From contig JAZOOR010000075.1 of NCBI GenBank assembly GCA_045655125.1, forward strand, positions 1 through 17,217: DNA of 17,217 bases, read 5' to 3'. The translations under genes and the position numbers were made by a program. Source of the stretch: SIG578 sp045655125. Its GTDB lineage: Bacteria; Bacillota; Clostridia; Oscillospirales; Ruminococcaceae. The notes under the pieces are model-generated. The model did not search any database and was not told where the DNA came from. It worked only from the letters and a program-made list of their open reading frames with translations. Positions 7,925 to 15,041 of the stretch are shown here, one piece after another. The stretch's first letter is position 1, and each line of letters starts with the position of its first letter.

Positions 7925-9322
7925 ATGGACAACTCAAAAAAGACAATGGACAGCATCGTAGCTCTTTGCAAAGGCCGCGGCTTTGTTTACCCCGGCAGCG
8001 AAATCTACGGCGGACTTGCTAACTCCTGGGATTTCGGACCTTTGGGAGTTGAGCTTAAAAACAACATCAAAAAGGCTTGGTGGAAAAAATTTGTTCAGGA
8101 AAGCCCCTACAACGTAGGTCTTGACAGCGCCATCCTTATGAATCCTGAAACCTGGGTTGCATCGGGACACCTCGGTGGATTTTCTGATCCTCTTATGGAC
8201 TGCAAGGCTTGCAAAACCCGTCACCGCGCCGACAAGCTGATTGAGGACTATGCCGCAGAGAACAATCTCGACATAAATCCTGCCGGCTGGAGCGACGACG
8301 AGATGGCAGCCTACATACGCGACAACAACATCGCCTGCCCCTCTTGCGGTAAGTGCGATTTTACCGATATTCGCAAGTTTAACCTTATGTTCAAGACCTT
8401 CCAGGGTGTAACCGAGGATAATTCCTCTACCATATATCTGCGCCCCGAAACTGCTCAGGGTATCGTTGTTAACTTTAAAAACATTCAGCGCACCACTCGT
8501 AAAAAGGTTCCTTTCGGTGTTGCTCAGATTGGTAAATCCTTCAGAAACGAGATTACCCCCGGGAACTTTATTTTCCGTATCCGCGAGTTTGAGCAGATGG
8601 AGCTTGAGTTCTTCTGCAAGCCGGGCACCGACCTTGAGTGGTTCGATTTCTGGCGCGGTTACTGCCGCGACTGGCTCTTAAATCTCGGAATTGAGGAAAA
8701 GAGCCTGCGCCTTCGCGACCACGACCCCGACGAGCTTTGCTTCTACTCTAAGGCCACCACCGACTTTGAGTTCCTCTTCCCGTTTGGCTGGGGCGAGCTT
8801 TGGGGCGTTGCCGACAGAACCGACTACGACCTCACTCAGCACCAGAACCACAGCGGACAGCCTATGGACTATTTCGACCCCGAAACTAATGAGAAATATG
8901 TCCCCTATGTTATCGAGCCGTCGCTTGGCGCTGACCGCGTAACACTCGCATTCCTCTGCAACGCATATGATGAAGAGGTTATCGACGCCGAGAAAAACGA
9001 TGTCAGAACAGTTATGCACCTTCATCCTGCTCTCGCTCCCTTCAAGGCGGCCGTTCTGCCCCTTTCCAAAAAGCTCTCCGAGCCTGCCGAGGCTCTTTAT
9101 GCAGAGCTTTCCAAGAAGTTTATGATTGACTTTGACGAGGCAGGCTCCATCGGCAAGCGCTATCGCCGTCAGGACGAAATCGGCACACCCTTCTGCATCA
9201 CCTTTGACTTTGACAGCTTAGAAGATGGCTGCGTTACCATCCGCGACCGCGACACTATGCAGCAGGAGCGCATTAAAATTGCCGACGTCGCCGCCCACAT
9301 CGAAAAATCCCTCGAATTCTAA
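7925..9322 (+). CDS. glyQS: Glycyl-tRNA synthetase, single-chain dimeric type
   Basis: This class II synthetase charges tRNA-Gly in the cytoplasm. It is 465 residues long and of the eukaryote/archaeal-like homodimer type, not the alpha2beta2 GlyQ/GlyS enzyme. It begins G-R-G-F-V-Y-P-G-S-E-I-Y-G-G. Motif 2 is seen as F-R-N-E-I-T-P (206-212) with F-R-I-R-E-F-E-Q (217-224). Motif 3 is E-P-S-L-G-A-D-R at 331-338. Paired cysteines C93/C96 and C138/C141 (plus C144) form a likely zinc-binding insertion. The anticodon-binding domain is at about 360-460. It is last in the operon; the 24-bp gap before it leaves no room for a T-box leader, so it is not separately controlled by one here. A terminator follows directly. 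Confidence 0.97.
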   Translation: MDNSKKTMDSIVALCKGRGFVYPGSEIYGGLANSWDFGPLGVELKNNIKKAWWKKFVQESPYNVGLDSAILMNPETWVASGHLGGFSDPLMDCKACKTRHRADKLIEDYAAENNLDINPAGWSDDEMAAYIRDNNIACPSCGKCDFTDIRKFNLMFKTFQGVTEDNSSTIYLRPETAQGIVVNFKNIQRTTRKKVPFGVAQIGKSFRNEITPGNFIFRIREFEQMELEFFCKPGTDLEWFDFWRGYCRDWLLNLGIEEKSLRLRDHDPDELCFYSKATTDFEFLFPFGWGELWGVADRTDYDLTQHQNHSGQPMDYFDPETNEKYVPYVIEPSLGADRVTLAFLCNAYDEEVIDAEKNDVRTVMHLHPALAPFKAAVLPLSKKLSEPAEALYAELSKKFMIDFDEAGSIGKRYRRQDEIGTPFCITFDFDSLEDGCVTIRDRDTMQQERIKIADVAAHIEKSLEF

Positions 9323-9336
9323 TAGTTTTCAAACTA

Positions 9337-9362
9337 AAAACCCCCTTTTTCAAGGGGGTTTT
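9337..9362 (+). terminator. Intrinsic terminator after glyQS
   Basis: A stem made of AAAACCCCCTT and its complement AAGGGGGTTTT around a TTTC loop, 15 bp after the glyQS stop. The T tail is only four bases before a G. It closes the eight-gene operon. Base composition changes from moderate GC to strongly AT-rich just after it. The rest of the gap to 9568 holds the promoter at 9487-9515 and nothing else recognised. Confidence 0.88.
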
Positions 9363-9486
9363 GTCCATTATTTTTAACTATTCAGTTTTTTACTCATTTC
9401 TCAAAAATAAAAGCATTAAGTCTCGTTTTGTTTGTATTCTCCCATTTTTTCTCTAAGCCTATTCTATAATTTTCAAACAAAATGTA

Positions 9487-9515
9487 TTGATTATATTCAT
9501 ATTTAATTGTATAAT
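9487..9515 (+). promoter_or_regulatory. Promoter of the adenylation/MBOAT operon
   Basis: TTGATT (9487-9492), a 17-bp spacer and TATAAT (9510-9515). Transcription would start near 9522, giving a leader of about 45 nt before the GTG at 9569. No operator-like dyad was seen around it. Confidence 0.75.
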
Positions 9516-9568
9516 ATTCTAAATAGACGCAAAAATAGAATACCTTTGATGCAGTATTAAATAAGAAA

Positions 9569-11083
9569 GTGGTGATTTCTATATCAAACCTAATAGACTA
9601 TCTTGTAAATGATGTCAAAAGATATCCTGAAAAAACCGCAATCTCAGATACAAATAAGAAGTATACATATAGGGAACTTTATTCCTCTGCAAAGAAATTT
9701 GCATATCTTATTTCTACTCACAATCTACAAAATTGTCCTATCGGTGTTATTGCCAATCATAACGTAGAAACAATCGCGATGTTTTTAGGTGTATTATACA
9801 GCGGAAACTTCTATGTTCCCATTGACCCTGATATGCCCACTCCTAAAATGCAGATGATAATCAGCGATTCTGATTTCGAAATTATTTTGGGTTTAGATAA
9901 AAATCAGGATATTATCAGTCAGGTAAATTTCAGTAAAGCTTTCTACACTGAATCAGCTACCGATTGCGTAAATGATAGCAGCTTTCAACCTGCACAAATT
10001 ACCGGCGAAACCCCTGCATATATGGTTTATACCTCAGGTTCAACCGGTGTTCCCAAAGGCGTTGTAAAAAGCCACAGCGCTGTCATTAGTTTTGTTGAGG
10101 CGTTTACCGATACCTTTGATTTTACACAGGACGAGGTTATCGGAAATCAAACTCCTTTCTTTTTTGATGCATCTGCAAAGGATATTTATCTAATGCTGAA
10201 ATTGGGCTGTACAATGGAAATATTGCCATCTACATTATTCTCATTACCTCCCGAACTTATTGATTATATAAATGAGAAAAAAGTTACATACGCCTGCTGG
10301 GTTCCAACAGCACTATCAATAGTCGCTCAACTCAACCCTTTTTCTCTTGTTGTTCCTCAAACACTGAAAAAAGTTTTCTTTGTTGGTGAAGTAATGCAGA
10401 TAAAGCATTTAAAAACCTGGGTAAACACCCTCCCCCATATTAAATATGTCAATCTTTATGGTTCTTCCGAAACTGCCGGTGTTTGCTGTTACTATGAGGT
10501 TAAGCCTTCTGATTTGGAGCGGCTCGCATTACCAATTGGCAAGGTGTTTAGCAACTGTCGTATTAATTTAATTGATGATAACGGCAAAATAATTGATAAG
10601 CCTAATCAGATTGGCGAAATGTTTGTAGTAACTGAGGCATTAGCTATAGAATATTTTAACGATAGGGAAAAGACAGAAAAAGCATTTCAACACAGAGATT
10701 TCGGATGCGGTATGGAACGGTGCTTTAAGACAGGCGATCTGGCATATTATGACGAAGATAACAATCTGATTTTTGCGTCAAGAACAGATTTTCAGATTAA
10801 ACATATGGGTCATAGAATTGAGCTGGGTGAGATAGAGGCTGTCTGCACTAAATTAGATATTATTAGTCATTGTTGTTGCTTATATGATTTAAATAAGAAA
10901 AAGATAGTTCTGATTTGTAAAACAGCCCCGAATGTTTCGGTGTCAGCACAGGAGATTAAAAGCATTCTAAAAAACCATCTTTCATCGTATATGGTTCCAG
11001 GAAAGGTGGTTGTAGTGGACGAGCTTCCGCTAAACGCTAACGGAAAAATCGACAGACAAAAACTTCGAGCCCTATATACATAA
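9569..11083 (+). CDS. DltA-like amino-acid adenylating enzyme (carrier-protein ligase)
   Basis: This ANL-superfamily enzyme would activate an amino acid with ATP and load it on the carrier protein encoded next. Its 504 residues show the stand-alone DltA layout: P-loop Y-T-S-G-S-T-G at 154-160, F-F-F-D-A-S-A-K-D with Asp200 at the position that binds the substrate amino group, Y-G-S-S-E-T-A-G near 297-304, T388-G-D, D-F-Q-I-K-H-M-G-H-R and N-G-K with catalytic Lys493. The segment F-F-V-G-E-V aligns with the F-x-F-C-G-E-V segment of DltA, but has Val272 where DltA has its selectivity Cys. D-alanine may therefore not be the substrate. The start is unclear: tandem GTGs at 9569/9572 are the only reasonable in-frame candidates, the first in-frame ATG is at residue 71, and the bases GTGGTGA resemble a Shine-Dalgarno. 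The region is clearly AT-richer than the genes before it. Confidence 0.9.
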   Translation: MVISISNLIDYLVNDVKRYPEKTAISDTNKKYTYRELYSSAKKFAYLISTHNLQNCPIGVIANHNVETIAMFLGVLYSGNFYVPIDPDMPTPKMQMIISDSDFEIILGLDKNQDIISQVNFSKAFYTESATDCVNDSSFQPAQITGETPAYMVYTSGSTGVPKGVVKSHSAVISFVEAFTDTFDFTQDEVIGNQTPFFFDASAKDIYLMLKLGCTMEILPSTLFSLPPELIDYINEKKVTYACWVPTALSIVAQLNPFSLVVPQTLKKVFFVGEVMQIKHLKTWVNTLPHIKYVNLYGSSETAGVCCYYEVKPSDLERLALPIGKVFSNCRINLIDDNGKIIDKPNQIGEMFVVTEALAIEYFNDREKTEKAFQHRDFGCGMERCFKTGDLAYYDEDNNLIFASRTDFQIKHMGHRIELGEIEAVCTKLDIISHCCCLYDLNKKKIVLICKTAPNVSVSAQEIKSILKNHLSSYMVPGKVVVVDELPLNANGKIDRQKLRALYT

Positions 11084-11111
11084 AGATCCATATAAAAAAG
11101 GAGAAAAAATC

Positions 11112-11342
11112 ATGGAACAGCTACTCGAAATAATGAACGATATCAATCCTGATGTCGATTACGAAACCGAGGAAAATTTAGTAGACGGCAAGGTTTACGA
11201 TTCCCTTAGCATCATTACGCTTATAACTAACATTTGTGATGAGTTCGACATTGAAATCGGACCTAAGTGGATGAGAAACGAAAACTTTAACAGCGCAAAA
11301 AAGATTTGGGATATGATACAGGCTATTCTGGAAGAGGAGTAG
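11112..11342 (+). CDS. Small acyl/aminoacyl carrier protein (DltC-like)
   Basis: This acidic 76-residue carrier protein has a helical bundle pattern and the phosphopantetheine attachment motif D-S-L, with Ser31 as the site (D-G-K-V-Y-D-S-L-S-I-I). The later segment E-N-F-N-S-A-K-K-I-W resembles the end of DltC-type carriers. Placed 28 bp after the adenylating enzyme and 9 bp before the MBOAT gene, it would take the activated amino acid as a thioester and deliver it to the membrane protein. The ribosome binding site AAGGAG is well spaced from ATG 11112. A dedicated phosphopantetheinyl transferase is not encoded in the window, so the housekeeping one must serve. Confidence 0.9.
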   Translation: MEQLLEIMNDINPDVDYETEENLVDGKVYDSLSIITLITNICDEFDIEIGPKWMRNENFNSAKKIWDMIQAILEEE

Positions 11343-11351
11343 GAGTAAACT

Positions 11352-12941
11352 ATGACAATAACTTCCTTCGCTTTTCTGACCTTTTGTTTTTTAACACTAA
11401 TTGTGTACTATATTGTACCAAAAAGGGCGCAATGGGTTGTGCTCTTGTTTTCCAGTATAATCTTCTATTTGATTATTAGTGTTAATGGTATCTTCTTTGT
11501 TTTATTAACCGCAAGCACAATATATTTATCAGCCAGACTTATGCAGTCATTAAGTGACCAAAAAAAGCTGTATTTAAAACAAAACAAGCAGTTACTATCA
11601 AAAGAGCAAAAAACTCAATACAAGGAAAAAATCCAAAGAAAGAGACGGATCATATTAGTTTTAACCCTTTTATTAAACATTGGCATTCTCTGTTTCTTTA
11701 AATATTGTCACTTTGCCATAAACAGCTCTAACAGTATCTTGATTCTTTTCGGCTTTGAGCCCATAGAAGATAACTTGAATCTAATAATACCCTTGGGAAT
11801 TTCTTTCTACACCTTTCAATCGATCGGTTATTTGGTGGATGTCTATTGGGAATATTACTCAGCCGAAAAAAATTATTTTAAAGCACTGTTGTTTGTTAGT
11901 TTTTTTCCACAGATGACGCAAGGTCCGATAAGCGATTTTGAGCAGTTATCTAAGGAGTTATTCTCTGAACACTCTTTTACCTATAATAATTACTCCAGAG
12001 GCTTTCAGCGAATGCTCTGGGGATTTATGAAGAAAATGGTAATTGCCAATATCCTTGCGCCCTGGGTTAAGGATGTTTTTGCCAATTATCATAGTTATAT
12101 TGGATTAACCGCCTTTATTGGAATTTTTATGTATAGCATACAGATATATGCGGATTTTTCAGGATATATGGACATTATGTGCGGTTATTGTGAAATGCTG
12201 GACATAAAGCTCGCTGAAAACTTTCAAAGACCGTATTTCTCAAAAAATGTTGCTGAATACTGGCGCAGGTGGCATATGACCATGGGCGCTTGGTTTAAAA
12301 AGTACATATATTTTCCGGTTGCGATGTCAAATTGGAGCAGAAAGCTCGGCAAGAAAACAATTGGGTTTGGTAAGCATTTTAGCGAAACCTTTCCCGCAAC
12401 AATTGCCTTACTGATAACATGGACTGCCACAGGGCTATGGCATGGCGCAAGCTGGGCTTATATCGTGTGGGGAATAGTAAACGGTATATTTATAATTTTA
12501 TCCTTATGGTTAGAACCCATATATGCGTTTCTAAGGGAAAAGCTGCACATTAATGAGGCAAATTCCTTGTGGAGAGTTTTTCAGGTAATAAGAACCTATG
12601 TTCTCGTTAGCTTTATAAAGGTTATTCCTGAGGTGGGCACCCTGTCTCAAGGTTTAGGGCTAATTGGCAGAGGATTTAGTGAACACACGATTACATCATC
12701 TTTCAGCACCCTGTTCCCCTTTTTAGCAGGCGAAAATCTCTTAAAAATAGCTATTGCTATTTTTATGCTGATTTTGTGGATAATATTAAGCTTTTTGCAA
12801 AGAAAAAAACCAATAAGAAATTATTTTGCAAAATTGCCGCTTTGGCTAAGAATGGCTGCCTTGTTAGCTATATTTTTTATAATAGTTGTAGTGGGAATTC
12901 CCGCTTCCAAGGAAGGGGCGTTTTTGTATGAGGCATTTTAA
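11352..12941 (+). CDS. MBOAT family membrane O-acyltransferase (AlgI/DltB-like)
   Basis: This 529-residue polytopic protein has about ten hydrophobic segments. It carries the MBOAT landmarks: I-P-L-G-I-S-F-Y-T-F-Q near 145-156, F-P-Q-M-T-Q-G-P-I, Y-A-D-F-S-G-Y-M-D-I, W-R-R-W-H308 and the catalytic-type W-H364-G-A-S-W. In DltB and AlgI these proteins move an acyl group through the membrane to an extracytoplasmic acceptor. At 529 residues it is nearer to AlgI than to the ~400-residue DltB, and it has a charged, lysine-rich cytoplasmic loop at about 65-98. The ribosome binding site AGGAG overlaps the carrier-protein stop codon, and its own last 14 bases overlap the next gene, so the operon is translationally tight. 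Confidence 0.95.
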   Translation: MTITSFAFLTFCFLTLIVYYIVPKRAQWVVLLFSSIIFYLIISVNGIFFVLLTASTIYLSARLMQSLSDQKKLYLKQNKQLLSKEQKTQYKEKIQRKRRIILVLTLLLNIGILCFFKYCHFAINSSNSILILFGFEPIEDNLNLIIPLGISFYTFQSIGYLVDVYWEYYSAEKNYFKALLFVSFFPQMTQGPISDFEQLSKELFSEHSFTYNNYSRGFQRMLWGFMKKMVIANILAPWVKDVFANYHSYIGLTAFIGIFMYSIQIYADFSGYMDIMCGYCEMLDIKLAENFQRPYFSKNVAEYWRRWHMTMGAWFKKYIYFPVAMSNWSRKLGKKTIGFGKHFSETFPATIALLITWTATGLWHGASWAYIVWGIVNGIFIILSLWLEPIYAFLREKLHINEANSLWRVFQVIRTYVLVSFIKVIPEVGTLSQGLGLIGRGFSEHTITSSFSTLFPFLAGENLLKIAIAIFMLILWIILSFLQRKKPIRNYFAKLPLWLRMAALLAIFFIIVVVGIPASKEGAFLYEAF

Positions 12942-13935
12942 AAAAGCAATTCTTGTATCATTAGTTTTTATCATTATTGCTGCGGTTATATCTGCTACCT
13001 CTATAAGCGTTTATTTTAATGATGTAAGCGATCGCAAAATCAGAAGTGAATTAGCCGGCGAGCTTGATTATTTGATTATCGGCGCTTCCCATGGGCTGAG
13101 AGCCTTTGTTCCAAGTATTATAGATGATAATCTTAATTGTTCAAGCTATAATCTGAGCGGTGCCCTAATGACATTCAAAGGCCGTGAAGCTATCCTCAAT
13201 GAAGAGCTTCAGCGAAATCATGTTAAAAATGTTATTTTTGAAATATCATACAATGCATTAACAAGACCTTTAAATGAGATTGAGGGAGATTTACATGTTG
13301 TCCCTAGGCTTAACTCCGCAAAGGGCAGAGTTGCTTATTTTTTAAGTAATATTGATGTTTTTCATTGGGATTTGCCGTATTCCTACTATTTTACAAATGG
13401 TACTTTTTCACTTTTAAAGAAAATACTACGTCCCTCAGCCCAAGACACTCAAGATTCTAACAAAGGGTATGCCCCGCTTAATGCAACAGACCTAACGCTT
13501 AACAAGTCAGAAATTCAAGAAAAATACAATAGCAATACAAACGAAACAACTATAAATAAAGAAAACATTGTAGTACTTGAAAAAATGATAGACTCCTGTC
13601 GCAAGGCTGGTGCTAACGTAATTTTTGTTGTAACCCCTGTGTCTGATTCTTGCATTTGGGAATCGAGTAATTGGGATGTGTTTTATTCAAACTTAAAAGA
13701 GCTTAGCGCGGAATACAATGTTAAGTTATACGATTTTAACTTGCTGAAAGCAAGATACCAGTTATTTAATGATAAAATATCCTTTTATGATAATTATCAT
13801 TTGAGCAATGATGGCGCTAAATTATTTTCTCAGTCATATTGTAATATAGTTAAAATGTCTGACAAGCAAGCGATTGATAGTTTATTTTATTCGAGCTACT
13901 CAGAGATGAAAGAGGATTCACCGTATAATCAGTAA
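12928..13935 (+). CDS. Membrane-anchored SGNH/GDSL-like protein (DltD/AlgJ-like partner)
   Basis: The 335-residue protein has a positively charged N-terminus and one membrane segment (about 7-29), and the rest should face outside. An SGNH-type fold is suggested by block I, D-Y-L-I-I-G-A-S-H-G-L with Ser54, by S-S-Y-N-L-S-G as block II, and by Y-D-N-Y-H-L-S-N-D-G-A near the end with Asp288 and His291 as the likely rest of the triad. Proteins of this shape pair with MBOAT transferases (DltD with DltB, AlgJ/AlgX with AlgI) and complete acyl transfer to the polymer. It overlaps the MBOAT gene by 14 bases with its own AAGGAAGGGG ribosome binding site (12909-12918). It is shorter than DltD and not an obvious orthologue, so the SGNH call is motif-based. 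Confidence 0.78.
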   Translation: MRHFKKAILVSLVFIIIAAVISATSISVYFNDVSDRKIRSELAGELDYLIIGASHGLRAFVPSIIDDNLNCSSYNLSGALMTFKGREAILNEELQRNHVKNVIFEISYNALTRPLNEIEGDLHVVPRLNSAKGRVAYFLSNIDVFHWDLPYSYYFTNGTFSLLKKILRPSAQDTQDSNKGYAPLNATDLTLNKSEIQEKYNSNTNETTINKENIVVLEKMIDSCRKAGANVIFVVTPVSDSCIWESSNWDVFYSNLKELSAEYNVKLYDFNLLKARYQLFNDKISFYDNYHLSNDGAKLFSQSYCNIVKMSDKQAIDSLFYSSYSEMKEDSPYNQ

Positions 13936-13977
13936 TCGCTATTCTGTCTAATTGTAATTTCTAAGATACAGCCACAC

Positions 13978-14004
13978 AAAAGGCTCCCTGAGGGGAGCTT
14001 TTTT
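13978..14004. terminator. Bidirectional terminator, copy 1 of an identical pair
   Basis: GGCTCCC, a TGAG loop and GGGAGC followed by six Ts, with four As upstream that would serve as a T tail on the minus strand. It ends the MBOAT operon on the plus strand, and it lies directly at the stop codon (14003-14005) of the minus-strand lipoprotein gene, which it would also terminate. The whole 27 bases recur without a mismatch at 14879-14905. Confidence 0.9.
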
Positions 14005-14503
14005 ATGTATTATCAGCGGATATACTATATCTAAATTCCCACAAAGCCGCGTTTGCCGAATACTGCCCGCGGTTTTCACAAACTTTTATCTTTATAGAGC
14101 CACTTTGTCCGTCTTTAATAAGAAGCTGTTCCGAGCCACTGCCGCTATCGGGTATTTTATCTTTTTCAGTAATTTCCACCTTTATATCAACACACTCCTC
14201 TGATTTTGCCGTTATTGTTTCTCCGCTTTCTATCTCTTTCCCATTTAGAAATACACATTTTTCCCACTCATTTCCTACGCAGTTATTTGATAAGAGTTCA
14301 AACTCAAATTCTATTTTATATGCACTATCCGCACAAACTACATTTTCTTTCATTTCAATACGGTCTACCTCTGAAAAAACATAGGCGCTGCTTTGCGCCC
14401 ACTTCTCTTTTCCACCTTCCCTCTGTGTACAAGAAACAAAACAAATCACCAACACCCACGCAAAAATAATACAAACAGCTCTTTTAACAAAACCACATCT
14501 CAT
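14003..14503 (-). CDS. Predicted lipoprotein of unknown function
   Basis: The protein is 166 residues from ATG 14503. The upstream GTG at 14518 is rejected because those bases are part of the ribosome binding site AGGAG (14515-14511), 7 nt before the ATG. The N-terminus is basic, followed by a hydrophobic stretch ending C-F-V-S-C, so Cys25 would be the lipidated residue; the lipobox is imperfect (Phe at -3). The mature part is small, acidic and beta-like, with four further cysteines and no recognised domain. It looks like a surface-attached beta-sandwich, but this is a guess. It is divergent from the XRE regulator gene, shares its promoter region, and ends at the shared terminator. Confidence 0.75.
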   Translation of the reverse strand: MRCGFVKRAVCIIFAWVLVICFVSCTQREGGKEKWAQSSAYVFSEVDRIEMKENVVCADSAYKIEFEFELLSNNCVGNEWEKCVFLNGKEIESGETITAKSEECVDIKVEITEKDKIPDSGSGSEQLLIKDGQSGSIKIKVCENRGQYSANAALWEFRYSISADNT

Positions 14504-14510
14504 TTCTATG

Positions 14511-14515
14511 CTCCT
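14511..14515 (-). promoter_or_regulatory. Ribosome binding site deciding the lipoprotein start
   Basis: AGGAG on the minus strand, 7 nt before ATG 14503. It overlaps the possible GTG start at 14518, which it argues against. Confidence 0.65.
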
Positions 14516-14557
14516 CACCTTTATTATTGACCAATATAGCGGACAATATTTTTAGTC

Positions 14558-14586
14558 AGTATAACATACAATATAATTAGTTGCAA
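14558..14586 (-). promoter_or_regulatory. Promoter for the lipoprotein gene
   Basis: On the minus strand TTGCAA (14586-14581), a 17-bp spacer and TATACT (14563-14558) with TG one base upstream (extended -10). The predicted leader contains the left TTGACCA repeat. Confidence 0.7.
14572..14577 (+). promoter_or_regulatory. Likely -10 element for the XRE regulator gene
   Basis: A perfect TATAAT, 47 bp before ATG 14624, but with no good -35 at the proper distance. It overlaps the spacer of the minus-strand promoter, so the two promoters probably compete. A weak promoter is normal for an autoregulated repressor. Confidence 0.4.
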
Positions 14587-14623
14587 CCAATACTGGTCAA
14601 TTATATTGTGTGAGGTAAAAAAG

Positions 14624-14875
14624 ATGGAGCAGAAGATAAGACGTGACCGCAATATGGGAGAGAATCTCCGCGCACTTCGTTTAAAAAAGGGCATTTCTCA
14701 AGAAAAGCTTTGCGCAGAGCTACAGCGCAGAGGTTGCGATATCGGCAGAAGCACATATGCAAAATATGAGGCTGGCGAGCTTAATATCCGCGCAAGCGTT
14801 ATTATCGAGCTTAAAAAAATTTATTCCTGCGAATACGACGCGTTTTTTGCAGGACTTGATATTTCTGAAAATTAG
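14624..14875 (+). CDS. XRE-family helix-turn-helix regulator
   Basis: This 83-residue DNA-binding protein is almost entirely one Cro/C1-type domain: N-L-R-A-L-R-L-K-K-G-I-S-Q-E-K-L, then G-R-S-T-Y-A-K-Y-E-A-G-E-L-N-I as turn and recognition helix, and a closing I-I-E-L-K-K-I-Y. There is no sensor or dimerisation domain beyond it. ATG 14624 is chosen because GAGGT (14612-14616) is 7 nt upstream; the upstream TTG at 14606 has no such site. It is divergent from the lipoprotein gene and probably controls that gene and itself through the TTGACCA repeats. It is followed after 3 bp by a terminator, so it forms a one-gene transcript. Confidence 0.9.
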   Translation: MEQKIRRDRNMGENLRALRLKKGISQEKLCAELQRRGCDIGRSTYAKYEAGELNIRASVIIELKKIYSCEYDAFFAGLDISEN

Positions 14876-14878
14876 CTA

Positions 14879-14905
14879 AAAAGGCTCCCTGAGGGGAGCT
14901 TTTTT
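14879..14905 (+). terminator. Intrinsic terminator, copy 2 of an identical pair
   Basis: This has the same 27 bases as 13978-14004: GC-rich stem around TGAG, then six Ts. It ends the XRE gene. With copy 1 it brackets the lipoprotein/regulator module as a direct repeat. Confidence 0.9.
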
Positions 14906-14975
14906 GTTATACTTTTTGTATTTTATTTTGTGTTTTTGCCCGTTTGTATATACTGTTTAGGGGTTCGGAGTAAAA

Positions 14976-15004
14976 TTGACAATCGGGGAGGTTTATAGTA
15001 AAAT
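14976..15004 (+). promoter_or_regulatory. Promoter of the glycosyltransferase operon
   Basis: Consensus -35 TTGACA (14976-14981), a 17-bp spacer and TAAAAT (14999-15004). A leader of about 30 nt leads to GTG 15042. The stretch 14906-14975 is T-rich and holds nothing else recognised. Confidence 0.78.
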
Positions 15005-15041
15005 ATAATTTGGAAAATTTTAAGCGAAGGGCGGCAGCGGA

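Larger units (their letters stand above)
14527..14600. promoter_or_regulatory. Inverted repeat pair, candidate operator between divergent genes
   Basis: TTGACCAATAT at 14527-14537 reappears inverted as ATACTGGTCAA at 14590-14600, matching at 10 of 11 positions. The right copy also forms a local near-palindrome ACCA-ATAC-TGGT (14586-14597). Each copy lies close to the expected start of transcription of one of the two divergent promoters, as expected for repression by the XRE protein encoded alongside. That the XRE protein binds here is inference. Confidence 0.5.

Noticed and set aside
14206..14469. 87-residue plus-strand frame opposite the lipoprotein gene
   Set aside because: It has no ribosome binding site and a low-complexity, phenylalanine/serine/leucine-rich translation typical of an antisense frame.
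14003..14875. Lipoprotein plus XRE gene as a toxin-antitoxin pair
   Set aside because: The genes are divergent, not in one operon, and the partner has a secretion signal and lipobox, which do not fit a cytoplasmic toxin.
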